A stretch of DNA of 64,000 nt, taken from NCBI GenBank assembly GCA_964059195.1, contig CAXKWD010000001.1:220418484-220482483 (forward strand), given 5' to 3'. Origin of the DNA: Ectobius pallidus. Taxonomy: Eukaryota; Arthropoda; Insecta; Blattodea; Ectobiidae. The notes under the pieces are model-generated. The model had not been told where the DNA came from. It worked only from the letters and a program-made list of their open reading frames with translations, and did not search any database. Position 1 is the stretch's first letter; each line of letters opens with the position of its first letter. Shown here one piece after another: positions 22,338-34,519 of the stretch. A program made the translations under genes and the position numbers.

Positions 22338-23639
22338 GTGAGAGAAAATTTATTACAACTATTTCCATTTACAAAATAATTTGCAGAAAAATTGTACATG
22401 AAAATATATTTAGGATTAGTGTGAAATATAATTATTTTTGTCATGACCAACTCTGAAATTTTAATTGAGTTTGCTTCTATGCATCTATAGACTTCTTGTT
22501 ATAGTAAATTCGAACTGTCAAAATGTGATTTCGAAAAATTAATCACATATTAAGAGTATGTAATCATACGAACACATTCCTAGAGACTGGATTATTGATG
22601 TGGATTATGCACATATTCTTAGCATTATTGAATCTCCCTAGAGTTTGATTTCTATTGCTAAAATGTTACGTGTAGTTTTCATGAAATTATTTAATTTTTT
22701 TTTTAAGGCAGTTAACTCGAGGCCATTTTCAATTTTCTAGGCTCTGTAGTAAGCTGTACTAAACTTCGAAGAGACGATCTAAATTAACATTTTTTTCTCT
22801 ATGTTTAAAAAAGAACAATTAATTACACAGACCAACAGCCATTTTGGTGCCTTAGAATTTATACCTATTCTTGGGTATATTTAGGTCGTTCATGTCAAAT
22901 GTGCCATTAGTTTTGACCTATCGGATTTAGTTTTTGAAATATGTATTACCATTATGCATATTATCCCTTTTTACCTTTGATATAAATAAAAAAGTTCCTA
23001 TTTTTAGCTTCTAAATCACATGAAGAAAAAAGCAACACACTAACATTACATTAACATTACAATGACAATATAACATGGGGTCTTTCGAAAAATTGATATT
23101 ATCACATACTGTACGGTCGTTTATGACTTATGAGCTGTCAATTTGAGGGCCAAAAGATAATCCAGCATTTAGTTTTTCTGTACTACGTACAGTTTTCGTC
23201 CTACGTGTCCAAAGTATGGTCAAGAACCTTCACTAGCAAGATTTTGTTTCGCTAGACTAAGAGATCACGAATAAAACCTACATAAAAGTAGAGCTGATAT
23301 AGAAAAATCTGATGTGAAAGTCACATAACTTCCTCTGCCCAAATAAAAGTTTGCAGCATTTACGCTAATTATGCTATAAATATCTTATAGCCCCTTCTTT
23401 GAATGTTGCGACTAAAAACGCAGGCTATGGGGAAAAAAAAAAAAAAAAACAAGCGACTGCAAACGTTTATTGAACTTTCTGCTGTTAAGAATAATTTCCG
23501 AAATTTATCAAATATTCCCCTCAGACATTTATTTACTGTAAGCAGGGCCACCAGTACATTTTTCTCTCTTTACGTGCTTATATAGAATAAAATGCCTTAA
23601 ATATCCGCGTATTGAGTTGTTCACCAGGCAAGTTGGTAG

Positions 23640-24345
23640 GTTATAACCACCCTTCAGAGAATGTTTTTGAAATGGTATAAGCAATCCATGTACAAAATTT
23701 AAAGGACATTTTTAGAGCCGTTTATGAGAAAATAGCAAAAAACAAAATATTCTTCATGTAAAGTCCCCTTAAATATAAGAAAAGGTTGTAGTCAATCTTC
23801 ACAGCCTCAGAAGGTACCTAACCCAAATACAAAATTTTGTTTTCGTACGATTTACAAGAAGCCGTATTGCAAAAAGCACGCATTCACAGTGGGTAGCTTA
23901 TAACTACCCTTCAGAGAATTTGTTCGAAAAAATGTTTCAAATAAAAGTTTTAGCTCTTGGTACAAGCAATCCATGCGCAAAATTTAAAGAAAATCGTTAG
24001 AGCCGTTTTCGAGAAAATCGCGAAAAACGAAAATTTCTTCATGTAAAGTCCCCTTAAAAATAAGGGAAATTTGTCGCCAATCTTCGAATCACGTCTTCAG
24101 AAGGTACCTGACCCAAATACGAAATTTTGTTTTCATACGATTCTCCGTTTCGGAGGTAGCCTGTTCACAAACTTCCACACAGACAGACACACACACAGAC
24201 ACACACACAGACATGTTTCCAAAAATAGTATTTTTGGATTCAGGGGGCCTTGAAACGTGTATATATGCTAAAAACTCAACTTCGAATTTTAGGGTCGAAA
24301 ACAATACTTCCTCTACCTATAGTACCTATGGTACGGGCAGAGGAA
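23640..24345 (+). repeat. GACA-tract repeat, copy b (intron 1 of copy 4)
   Basis: Two tandem half-units (from about 23640 and 23880) share GTTAGAGCCG-type blocks, followed by an (ACAC/ACAG)n tract at 24177-24211, GTTTCCAAAAATAGTATTTT and the TACTTCCTCT/AGAGGAAGTA hairpin. Homologous to 17392-17816. Confidence 0.7.
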
Positions 24346-24589
24346 GTAAAAACTGTTTACATATTTGGAATAAGCACTAAAACATCTGAGACACCAAACG
24401 AAAAGTTCTTTTTTGTGGGGCTGTGTTATCGGTCAGAAATTGAACAAGTAGGCCTATGACTTAAATGTACATTACGTCTTATACCAATATCCGTATTCTT
24501 TTATAGCCCAAGTTTGGAGAAAATTGAGTTTTGAAAAGTTACGTCTGTAGTTACTTTGCTTTCCACAAATAACTAAAAATTAGGGCAAG

Positions 24590-25290
24590 GCATTTAATGA
24601 CCACAAAATAGTGAAAAATGCAAAATAAAAAATGCATTTAGCCTATGACCTAAAATAGTAAAAAAAAAATCAAGATTTTAAAAATGAACAATAAATTTAC
24701 TATTATTACTCATAATTGGTTTTTTTAAGTAATGAATTGCTGAAAATAATTTAATGGCTGACAGTGCACTATATATGAATTTACAATATAAAACACACTT
24801 ATTTCGTTACTAAAGAAGTAAGTAAATTAATACTACTTGGATATCCTTAGCGAAAAAAAATTCTTTGTGAACTGGCATGCCCATCAAATTGCCCCTAGCA
24901 CATATGTGTAATTTAAAAGGAAAGAAAAAATATGTATTGCTACAAGACAAACTGCTACGATGTTTACAACAAACCTGAATTAACATGAACTATGAACACT
25001 TGCCGGGGATTCTCAAATAAAAACGATTGTCTGTTGTCTGAAAATAACGATCTGTATTTGAAAATCTCTTCTCTAACTCCACTAAAACATGACCTAAAAA
25101 TAAAAATAAAAAGATACTTATCTCTTGAAAATAACGAAAAATGCAAAATAAAACAAAAAATGAAAAAACAAACTGCCCTTATTTAATCAATTATTCATTA
25201 TACACATTTATATAAATATTGGAGCTATCTTTTAACATTCATATAAGAAAGATGTAAAATCATCAATTAATTATTAATTATAATTATTAT
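24590..25290. repeat. TTTTGCATTTTT-rich repeat, copy b
   Basis: Reverse-orientation relative of 14725-15445, with AAAAATGCAAAATAAAAAAT at its left edge. Non-coding. Confidence 0.5.
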
Positions 25291-25338
25291 ATTTCCAATG
25301 TTGTGATAATAATACACATTGTATTAATGATATTTCAG

Positions 25339-25657
25339 ATGAAGTTGGCACTACTGCTCTTCGTTTTAGTCGCCTGCATGGCTACCAGCTTCTGCTTTAC
25401 CAGTAAGTTTGTCATTTCCTTAAAGGTTGGTCAGAATCTGTCGATTTCGTACTAACGTTTTGTCGCATTGTTTTCTTGCAGCTTATGGAAGGTGTAAGAC
25501 GAGCATGGATTGTCCACTCGGGTACCACTGCGTGAAGAATTACCCTGACAGGTATGGCGAATGTTACAGGAACATTAAGAGCAATTTTTACTACCCACAA
25601 GAAGTACCTCTTTCACTACAACATTATTACGAACAAGAAGAAGTTGTGCCGTATTAG
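25339..25657 (+). CDS. Small secreted four-Cys peptide, array copy 4
   Basis: Exon 2 (25339-25402) encodes the signal peptide, ending T-S-F-C-F-T. Intron 2 is 25403-25481 (phase 1). Exon 3 (25482-25657) encodes C-x5-C-x5-C-x10-C with D-C-P-L-G before the third Cys and G-E before the fourth, then a long Tyr/Glu-rich tail ending E-E-V-V-P-Y before TAG; 79 residues, the longest member, with the exon-1 ATG as an alternative start. The acidic tail is unlike the short Pro-rich tails of copies 2, 5, 6 and 8. Confidence 0.88.
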
Positions 25658-25705
25658 TACCAATGAGCAACTGAGCCGCCATATTGGTATTGAGACCTCA
25701 AGATG

Positions 25706-25711
25706 AATAAA
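25706..25711 (+). terminator. Copy 4 poly(A) signal
   Basis: AATAAA in the conserved 3' unit, about 50 bp after the stop. Confidence 0.85.
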
Positions 25712-25940
25712 ATCTCCACAGAGCAATGACAATCCACTTGTTATAATTTCTTCACCACCCTAGTCCATTCCTTCAAGTGGACATCATACTTAGCAAACAC
25801 TCACCGCTGAATTGATGTTCACTCCCTGGGAATTGTCCTTCATGATGTTATGCAGGCTTTGCAATACTCAGCCCTCTGGTTTTTGTTTAATATACCTTGC
25901 AACCAGCAGAAGTGACCATACCCTAAATACATTTAATAAT

Positions 25941-26470
25941 ACGAGGGTCATTTCAAAAGTTCTGCACATTGTAAGATAATTTATTTTGCAAAATACCTTT
26001 ACAGGCCTCCAATATAATCATCATTCTTGATTATGACAGCTTCCCAACGTTTTGGCAAATTCTGTATTCCGGATAGGGCACCTTCATTGTTGAGCTGTCT
26101 GATTACTCAGGTCTCCTCACTGGAAGCTTCATCAATTGTAACAAAACGTTTTCCACGCCTATGGATGGGAAAGACTTCCCCACCTATCATACAGTCCTCA
26201 TTTGGGCCCACCAGACTTTGATTTGTTTCCCAAATTGAAGGAACCACTCCGTGGAAAACGTTTTTTTACAATTGATGAAGCTTCCAGTGAGGTGATCTGA
26301 GTAATCAGACAGCTCAACAATGAAGGTGCCCTATCCGGAATACAGAATTTGCCAAAACGTTGGGAAGCTGTCATAAGCAAGAATGAAGATTATATTGAGG
26401 TATTTTGTGAAATAAATTATTTTCTTTAATCTTATCTTACAGTGTGCAGAACTTTTGAAATGACCCTCGT
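25941..26470. mobile_element. Palindromic mariner derivative
   Basis: Ends ACGAGGGTCATTTCAAAAGT and exact complement. The whole element is a foldback around about 26215: both halves encode the same stretch (CIPDRAPSLLSC in antisense; in sense, P-K-R-W-E-A-V-I) that matches the C-terminal end of mariner transposases. It therefore consists of two inverted 3' ends with no 5' end. A TA lies at the left junction; the right is TT. Confidence 0.8.
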
Positions 26471-26684
26471 TTCTCCTTTTATGCACATTTTGATAAGGAA
26501 CAGACTATATTCAGTATTATTTGCTTATGATTGCATGGATAAAAGCTTATGTAAATTAAGGCACTGTAAGAAATTTTGTCATAAACGATGTTCGTAACAC
26601 GTGACGGGTCTAATCACATTTAAAAATCCGTAACAATAGGCTACACTTCATTAATTTTCAATTTAATTTGTTTCTGATAATTCC

Positions 26685-26750
26685 GTAAAAGATCGTGACT
26701 ATCTAAGCCCCCGAGACTATTAAAATGTTGCTTTAATAAGGAACTATGTG
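26685..26750 (+). promoter_or_regulatory. Orphan promoter fragment a
   Basis: CTATCTAAGCC to GGAACTATGTG matches the array upstream region, but the homology stops before the TATA box and continues into unrelated TTGAATATAGACAGGAACAT. No exon 1 follows. The same truncated junction is at 34434-34495. Confidence 0.6.
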
Positions 26751-26919
26751 TTGAATATAGACAGGAACATAATACAGTTTTTACCGCAAACCAATAAAAC
26801 GACCAACATCTTGTAACCGCCATGGCCCTATGTTTCTGTAAAACTCTTTCAACCGTGTTCTTTCGTGAAAGAATTGCAGACAGAAACATATTATCATTAT
26901 TACATAGAATTGGAAATAC

Positions 26920-27320
26920 AAAATACAAAAACATATTTATACAAGTAAAATAAAACTATTTTCAAATTACAAAATTAACTACAACTACTATTATAAAAGA
27001 GGAAAAGAAAAATAGGCTATATCTTCACAAGAAGTATTAAATTAAGTAATACACCCGAATGAGCAAGACTGCTCGTGCTCGGGTGCCGTTTCAAAAATAT
27101 CAAAGTGAAGAAAGAGGAGAGACAAAGAAATAGAGTGTACAATGTGCTTAAATAAAAAAGAAAGTAAAAAATATTAAACATAAATACATAAAAGGAGTGA
27201 AACAAAAATTACTTAAAAGCTAAAAAATTACAAAAAATTCTTTACATATCTATTAAATTTAACAGTGGAGTATGCTGTGAGATCAGGATATTTTCTGATA
27301 ATTGAGTTATAGAAGCGAGA
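26920..27320 (-). mobile_element. LINE 3' end, reversed copy
   Basis: Complement of the LINE tail at 7307-7812, including GAGCACGAGCAGTCTTGCTC and the last codons of the reverse transcriptase (near 27200-27315). 5'-truncated. Confidence 0.7.
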
Positions 27321-28090
27321 ATAGAATTGAGAAGTTACAAGAAGACCATACTTGTAATAGCAACGCTCAAAAAAGTCATGACCACACACGTCATCTACAC
27401 ACCATTAAAGCTAGAAGAAGAACAAGGGCTAAATACCAAGAACATAGGGTCACATTTCTTGGAAGTGGAACCAGATTTAGATGAGTCTGGATACAGGGCA
27501 GCTTAATTGTTTGGCAGTTTGGGGCACCAAAAATAAGATCTTTGTATAATACATAATAGAATTATGTTATGCATATTAGGCAGTTTGTGTAAGAAAATTG
27601 TAAAAAAAAAAAGTTAGAGTCGTATACGAGGAAATCATGATATGTAAAGCGGCAGTAAAAATAAAAGGAAATCGTAGCCAATATTCGTTTCAAAATCCCA
27701 CAGGATATCAGATCCGAATACATTTTCTGAATTCATCGATTTTTCTTTCTCGAACACACACATACACACACACAGCCATGTTTCTGGAAATTGAATTTCT
27801 GGATTCGGAGGACCACAAAACGTGTATTTAAGGTATATAAAAAAACGCAACATGGAATTACAGACTCGTGCACAATACTTTCTCTAACAATAATATGAGT
27901 ATCAAGTTCTTAAAAATGCAATGTATCAACATAAATGATGATAATTTTTTTTTTATTCTCTCGTTAAACCATTATTTATCTTATCATGATTTATATTCCA
28001 TCGTTTCTTTAATGTTTAACATTTATTACATTACCGGCACATTACAATTATTCAGTTTAATTTATTTTTGATAATTGCAGATAGGGTGTG

Positions 28091-28244
28091 CTTATCTCAG
28101 CCTCCAATACTATTGAAGTATTGTTTTATTGTGAACTATGTGGCTTTGGATTTGTATAAAACAGCAGTCTGTCGTCTTGAACCTCACCAGAGTTCCCCTG
28201 AATTCTCAAGTCTTCAGCGCCTACAGAAGAAGCAAAGCTTGATG
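28091..28244 (+). promoter_or_regulatory. Copy 5 promoter and exon 1
   Basis: CTTATC at 28091-28096, TATAAAA 64 bp later at 28155-28161; exon 1 ends with ATG (28242-28244) before donor GTGAGAG. Confidence 0.82.
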
Positions 28245-28724
28245 GTGAGAGAGAATTTATCACAGATATTTAAGACTGAATAGTTTCCATTTATAAAACA
28301 GTTCCATTACGAAAATACAGAACTGTACATGAAAATATATTTAGCATTATATTAATTAAGTTTGTTTCCATAATCCATAGACTTTTTACTATTGTAAACT
28401 TAAGCTTTCAAAATGAATTAGAGAATTCAAGTTTTTCAGCCTTACGCACTAGTATATAGTAAGAATCTAACGGATACTTGAGCTGCTTACGTAGAAAGTT
28501 TATAGATTATTTATTTTACTGCCAGTACCATAGGCCTATAATGATACAGTTTATAACTGTTTATAGATTATTTATTTTTTATTTTTCTGCCAATATCATA
28601 TGATACAGTTTATAACTGACTTGTTATACAATATATTTGCAAGAATAAATTATATTATATCATAATATACACAGTTACTATCTTGCTTCAAATCTGTCCC
28701 TGTTATATGGTAACGTCATATGTA

Positions 28725-29694
28725 CAGGGTGGACCAAAAGTCGCGATCGGATATTTTGTATGTTAGTTTATGCACTAATAAAATGCCACAATTGACGTAA
28801 TAACTTTATTTATTGAAGTAGCAAGTATTAAGGGATGGAAATATGGTAAAATAAAGTTCCCTGGGCCTGTCAGTGTCGTTTTTAAACGTTCAAAGTTTCG
28901 GCATGTGCACCATCGTTTTCCGCGCACAGTCGAATGCGCCGCCATGTCCTTCTGCTTGCCCGCCTCAGCATCTCGGGAGTGATCGTTCTGAAGATACGGA
29001 TGATCTCTCTCTTAAGTTGTTCGACAGAATCCATCCGAATCATTCCAACCCAAGATTTTCTTCTAAGGAGGACCAGAGCCAGTTGTCGCACAACGAAGTT
29101 CTTGGGATCTGCATTTCTGCCTTGTTACACGATTTCTTTCTTTCCTTGTTGATTTCATCGGTGAACCCTCCAATGATTCACTCAGTCGATTATTGACATC
29201 ATCGCCGCAATTTTTTTTAGGTCTTCCGCTGCGTTTTGCATCCAATAAGAGCCTTTTGAGAAAGTCTTCTTTTCCAGTTTCCGTAGTTTGGCTTCAGTGG
29301 GAGCTGCTTTATTGAAACGAAGAAAGAAGTTATCTCTGATTTCTGCGTACGCTTAGCCAGTTTGTTCTTTTTCATGAACCCACACTAACAATGAGACGTT
29401 CCTCAATCGTATATCTGCTTGTATCCGCCATTACTTACAACACAAACATAACACAGCGCTTCACATCGACAACAATCGCCTAATAAACCCGCGCGGAAGA
29501 AAACTCTGGCTTGTCACTAAAACATAACAATGTCCTTGCTCCATCGGAAAATCGACAAACTAATCCTACAAAACGTATATGAAGGGGGTAAATATTCCTC
29601 TCAGCCTATGAATAGTTTGTAATTAGTTTTCGGTTTCGGAAAATGAGTTATTACAATATAAACATTATCCGATCGTGACTTTTGGCCCACTCTG
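28725..29694 (-). mobile_element. Mariner/Tc1-like element with transposase remnants
   Basis: Ends CAGGGTGGACCAAAAGTCGC and near-complement (CAGAGTGGGCCAAAAGTCAC), flanked by TA on both sides (28723-28724, 29695-29696). Minus frames 29245-29063 and 29091-28882 encode disrupted transposase sequence ending W-R-R-I-R-L-C-A-E-N-D-G-A-H. It lies in intron 1 of copy 5. Confidence 0.8.
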
Positions 29695-29699
29695 TACAT

Positions 29700-30300
29700 T
29701 CTTTAAAATCACAATATCATTAGTTGAGTATTAATTCGTCATAAGAAGCTTATTACATTGATAAAATATATTAAATATTTATATCAATAAGTCATATATT
29801 ACAATTTCTTTAAAAAATTTACAATCATATACACTTAATCACAATTAATTATAATTTGTCAAAAGGGAGTTGCTAATACATACAATCATATACACTTAAT
29901 CACAATTAATTATAATTTGTCAAAAGGTAGTTGCTAAACAATTAATTACTGAAAAACTTGAATTCTCTAATTATCATACAGCACTAGTAGAAATGAAATT
30001 CATTACCGGTAATTTCAAAATGAAGTTTACAGGGAAATTATATTATGCAAAATTGAATAGTCGAAATATTTAGCACATTTTAAATATTTAAGTATTAAGT
30101 ATTTAAACTATATTATGTAAAATTCATTATAAGTCGAAATAATAGGACATTTTAAAGATATACCGGATGTTCCTCAAATGCCGTCCACTGGAATAGACAA
30201 CACAAATAACAATACTAGAAGCGGTAAGAAACGGCTATTGTTGTATCCTTACGTTAAGTAGAACTAGTATCTGCCGTTTCAGTTTTATTTTAAAGTTTTC
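29700..30300. other. AT-rich intron sequence with a 61-bp direct duplication
   Basis: No gene. The segment starting ACAATCATATACACTTAATC at 29821 is repeated at 29882 with one or two changes. From about 30165 it is homologous to intron 1 of copy 6 (from 37195). Confidence 0.65.
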
Positions 30301-30315
30301 TGCTATAGCTAACAC

Positions 30316-30606
30316 TATAATGAATAGTTCATTATGCTATTATCGCCTCGCTCATTTCGTTGACAGTTAACATGAAAGAAGTCGCCGCCGCTTAGAGTAG
30401 TTGCCACACTGCACAGTGTTAGTAAACAGAGCGGGAAGATGTAGATGCAGCAAAACACTTACGTGGCAATGACATTGAGCAATGAGAGAATTGGCAACAC
30501 GAATTCAGTCAGCGGTTTCTTTTGAGAAAACCTTTTACAGTAACAACAAGCATTGTAATATGAGAACAAAGTGAGCCGCCCGTCAACGTTATGAGCGAGG
30601 CGATAA
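30316..30606. mobile_element. Short MITE, 291 bp
   Basis: Present here but absent from the homologous place in copy 6 (GCTAACAATGTCCACACG). Flanked by TAACAC (30310-30315, 30607-30612). Carries inverted ATTATCGCCTCGCTCAT and ATGAGCGAGGCGATAAT near its ends. Confidence 0.65.
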
Positions 30607-30773
30607 TAACACTGTCCACACGTACGAGACAAGTGTATTTGCTGTACTGACTTTCAGATTTGTTATAGCGACCTAACAGACACGCGGTATGTTTATTGTT
30701 AAATGTTTAATAAGTGCACCCCAGTACTAGCCTATACCTATGGATACTAAATATACTGACCCGCATAGAGCAT

Positions 30774-30825
<52 letters not shown>

Positions 30826-30851
30826 GCCTAATAATAATAATAATAATAATA
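30774..30851 (+). repeat. (AAT)n microsatellite
   Basis: AAT/ATA repeats after the anchor CGCATAGAGCATTATAAT, interrupted once by AGCCTA. Orthologous in position to tracts in copies 3 and 6. Confidence 0.9.
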
Positions 30852-30992
30852 TTAAGTTGGCGAAAATGGAGTTTTGAAAAGTCACGTCTCTGGATATTTT
30901 GCTTTCCACAAATAACTAATAGTTATTGAGGACGCAGTTTGGGTATTTCCTATGTTGTGATAATAATACACATTGTATTACTGTTATTGCAG

Positions 30993-31286
30993 ATGAAGTT
31001 GGTACTACTGCTCTTTGTTTTAGTCACCTGCATGGCTACTGGCTTCTGTCGTTGGCGTAAGTTGGTAATATCCATAATAGCGGTCACAATATGCAGATTT
31101 CATGGTAACGTGTAATCGGACTGTTTTCTTGCAGCTTACATCAGATGTTGGAACGACTCTGACTGTCCTCCTGGGTACTACTGCTACAAACCTGGGGGGT
31201 CAAGAGGCATCTGTAGACCGAAGACATTCCTTTATTACGACGCAGACAACTACCAAGAACCTCCTGCACCACAACAATGGTATTAG
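30993..31286 (+). CDS. Small secreted four-Cys peptide, array copy 5
   Basis: Exon 2 (30993-31056) encodes the signal peptide, ending G-F-C-R-W. Intron 2 is 31057-31134; exon 3 (31135-31286) encodes C-x5-C-x5-C-x9-C with D-S-D-C-P-P-G-Y-Y-C, then a Tyr/Asp tail and P-P-A-P-Q-Q-W-Y before TAG; 71 residues. Closest to copy 6 by the tail and by Cys spacing of nine. The stop codon lies within the 8-bp target duplication of a hAT-like element, so the frame survived the insertion but the 3' UTR was split. Confidence 0.88.
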
Positions 31287-31287
31287 T

Positions 31288-33290
31288 TAGTGATGGGAAC
31301 CATTCGAATGAATTCATTCGAAATATTCGATTGTTAAAATCATTCGAAATGTTCGAGATGTTAAAAAAATCATTCGAATGATTTTGCTCTGCTCCAGACT
31401 AGGGTTAGAGCGCTTCGCTTACTGAACTGAAGTGTGAAAGCGAATGAATTCATTCGAATGCTTCTTCAACCTCTCGGAATCTGGCTTTTCGGCTCGTTCT
31501 CTCGTTCATTCGATTGTTTTCGTGTTCCATCGTGTCCCAGTTAGCAAAGCGTTCGGTAACTTCCATCTCTCCCATTCCAAGTGGGGATGGCATGACGCAG
31601 AGCTAGTTTCAACCCCAGGCTAGAAAATATATTTTGACAATAAAATAGCCGTTCTCTCGAATATTAAAAAGTTCAATTTTTCACAGATTGTTCCTATTTT
31701 ACATCCATCATTAGCTTCTACATGAAACATATGCATTTTCAAATGGATTATTTATTTGATTAATTACCGTATGCTATGAATTATGATATTAAATACAGCC
31801 ATTCAATTTTTATATTTGATGAATTTATAAGATTTTTAAGCAGTACCAACATTAGCTATTTACATAAATGCATATCTTCAACAACCTAAGCTATGAGTAT
31901 TTACAATCTTACAAAGTTAATTATACCAGTCAAAAGTAATATTCTAAGTTATACTTTAATTATCGACTCGAGATCAGATTACTTAATCAGGAGGCAACAT
32001 TGCAACATGTTGTTTAGAGTCCATTTAGATATCAATCATAATTAATAATACTATACCACATTGAACTGTTGAATTAGTTAACTGAGACATGTTCCAATTA
32101 CCTTCATATTTTATAAATTATCTAAGTAAGAGCATATTTTCCGCGACAAACTATAATATGGGTATACTAATTTAACCTTTTCACTTCTATTGTTTCTACT
32201 ATTTTTGTCTAAAGATCTGCAGTGTTCCAACATGTCAGAGAACTGGCAACATCTAATTTATTTTAATGGTAATGCCACCAAAGTGGGAATGCTTGCATTT
32301 TTTCCCTTTTAAAATAAAAAAAAAATCATCCACCCCAAAAGGGTTGTGTTCAGAAGGTGAATGAACTTGCAGTCTTTTCAATTTCCACATCCTAATAAAG
32401 GGGAAAAAATTAGGAAGAAAGGAAGGAAAAAAACCAGACCCCATCGCCAACCTACATGTGCTCAATCACGGCTCAGTTTACTCAGGCGGAAATACTCTTC
32501 GGCCAGGCTTTGCAGAGACCTTGAATTGCTTTTGTCGGTTCCTAATTATACAAGAAAATTATATATAAAACAACAAACATACTTCTTTATAAAATTAATA
32601 ATTATTGAGATACAGATTAAAGAGTCACGACCTATAGTACATGAAAATAGCATTGTACTAAACTTTATTCTACTGTTTATTAACTGAAATGTTCGTGTTA
32701 TTTCTTGTCTTGTTTTGATTCGTTGTCTTTGAAAAGTTATGTCTGCATTTATGCAAAAATACTGCAATATGACGTAACACTACCTTCAGTATGCTATTAT
32801 AACACAGTAATAAAATAAATAGTACTAAATTTGTTTCACATATGCTCTCACATACGTGTTATTGAATTTCTTAGTTAAACGAACGATGTCTACCCTATTA
32901 AATAATAATTTGAAATCTTCAGATTTAAATAGATTTGGAGATCTTATCGAATTATAGATATAATTACTTTACAGCATCGCATATAACTGACAATATAGTT
33001 ATTCGGATTTCCGAACGTAATAAAATAAACTGAAGAATACACTGTACATAATCAATTTAATAACTTATTTACCTTAATTACTATTTATTAAACATGAAAA
33101 TTTGAATGGACCTAATACTAAAATTAGATACATTTCATTTCGTTGTATTCAAATTTGGTCGTGAAAATATATTTATCTATTTTAGGCCTACTATTGTCTT
33201 TTTGTGTATTATATTTATCCTTCCATGCTTTAACTTCATATTACTTATTACATCGCTTAATTAGGAGCTTAGGGTATACCAATAAGCCGT

Positions 33291-33329
<39 letters not shown>

Positions 33330-34217
33330 TAATCTGTTTCTGTTGTCGTTATGTTCTCTATTCATTGGGATTGATAGGCCTATACAGTTATAATGATTAT
33401 GATAATATTATTAGGTGAATAGTAACGATAAGTCGTGATAAGTAAATATTCAATCCTTTGTGAATGGGATATTAAAATTAACCTACGGCAAATGATTTTT
33501 TATAGTCAAAGATAATGATGCAAACTTATTTTTGTTATTAGGAAAGTCATATGAGCTTTTATTGCAAGAAAAAAGGATTGACTGGTATTTTATTTAAAAT
33601 TGTAAGTCCAAAGAGAAAACTAATATGAACAGATTTTTTGTTATTTATGATTGATTTAAAGCTTTAAGAACGTGTCTTGAAATTACATAATTTTTACTTT
33701 TTCGTAAATTGAAAAGTTATATTATTTTGTACTTGATTGTATTATGCTTGTTATTATTAAACACCACAGATATGCAAATGCAAATAATAACTACGAAGTT
33801 GCCTTAATTGCTGCATTAAGCAATTTATATTTGTAAGACTTCAAGAAATTTCATGTTAGGCCTAATTTACTGTAGGCCTATTTACTACAGCACTTGTTCG
33901 AGACTACATGACTAAAATAATAAACATCTCTGGAGGCCGTGTTTGTTGTAAGCTGGCCGCATTGTTCTCTGCCGGAAATGTGCGCACTAAATTTAAATCT
34001 ACCCGCTTTCGAATGCCAATGAAGTGAAGTGAGAACGGAAGATTTCATTCGAAAAATATTGAAGCTAGCGAATGAACATTTCGTAGGTTGCATGTAACTA
34101 TCCCTCTATGAATAAAACACTTCGAATGAATTCATTCGAAATATTCATTCGAAATGTTTAGTTCTGCAATCGAATGATCATTCGATTGTTAAAATCATTC
34201 GATTTTTCCCATCACTA
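31288..34217. mobile_element. 2.93-kb hAT-like element in the 3' UTR of copy 5
   Basis: Terminal inverted repeat TAGTGATGGGAA and complement; exact 8-bp duplication GTATTAGT (31280-31287, 34218-34225). Subterminal regions are packed with the palindrome ATTCGAATGAATTCATTCGA at both ends. The interior is AT-rich and shows no transposase frame, so it is non-autonomous. An internal AATAAA at 31639-31644 could end the host transcript early. Confidence 0.9.
33292..33329 (+). repeat. (AAT)n microsatellite
   Basis: Twelve or so AAT units inside the hAT-like element. Confidence 0.9.
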
Positions 34218-34272
34218 GTATTAGTACCAAGGAGCAGATGAGCTGCCATATTGGTATTGATTCCACAAGATG

Positions 34273-34278
34273 AATAAA
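34273..34278 (+). terminator. Copy 5 original poly(A) signal, displaced
   Basis: The conserved AATAAA now lies almost 3 kb after the stop codon because of the hAT insertion. Confidence 0.75.
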
Positions 34279-34433
34279 GTCTCCACAGAGCAATGACAAT
34301 CCACTTGTTATCATTTCTTCACCACCCTAGTCCATTCCTTCATACTTAGCAAACACTCACCGCTGAATTGATATTCACTCCCTGGGGAATTGTGCTCTTC
34401 CAGGTGATGCCATGCTTTCCATGATGCCATGAC

Positions 34434-34495
34434 TATCTAAGCCTCCAACACTATTAAAAATGTTGCTTTAATAAGGAACTATCTGTTGAATATAG
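34434..34495 (+). promoter_or_regulatory. Orphan promoter fragment b
   Basis: CTATCTAAGCCTCCAACACT to GGAACTATCTG, then TTGAATATAGACAGGAACAT: the same truncated promoter junction as 26685-26750. It was duplicated with the intergenic block between copies 4/5 and 5/6. Confidence 0.6.
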
Positions 34496-34519
34496 ACAGG
34501 AACATAATACAGTTATTAC

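Noticed and set aside
28873..29196. 107-codon + strand frame
   Set aside because: Antisense to the mariner-like transposase remnant, which has the better family motif on the minus strand.
32361..32687. 108-codon frame inside the 2.93-kb hAT-like element
   Set aside because: No DDE, BED or hAT dimerisation motif; low-complexity Lys/Ile composition.
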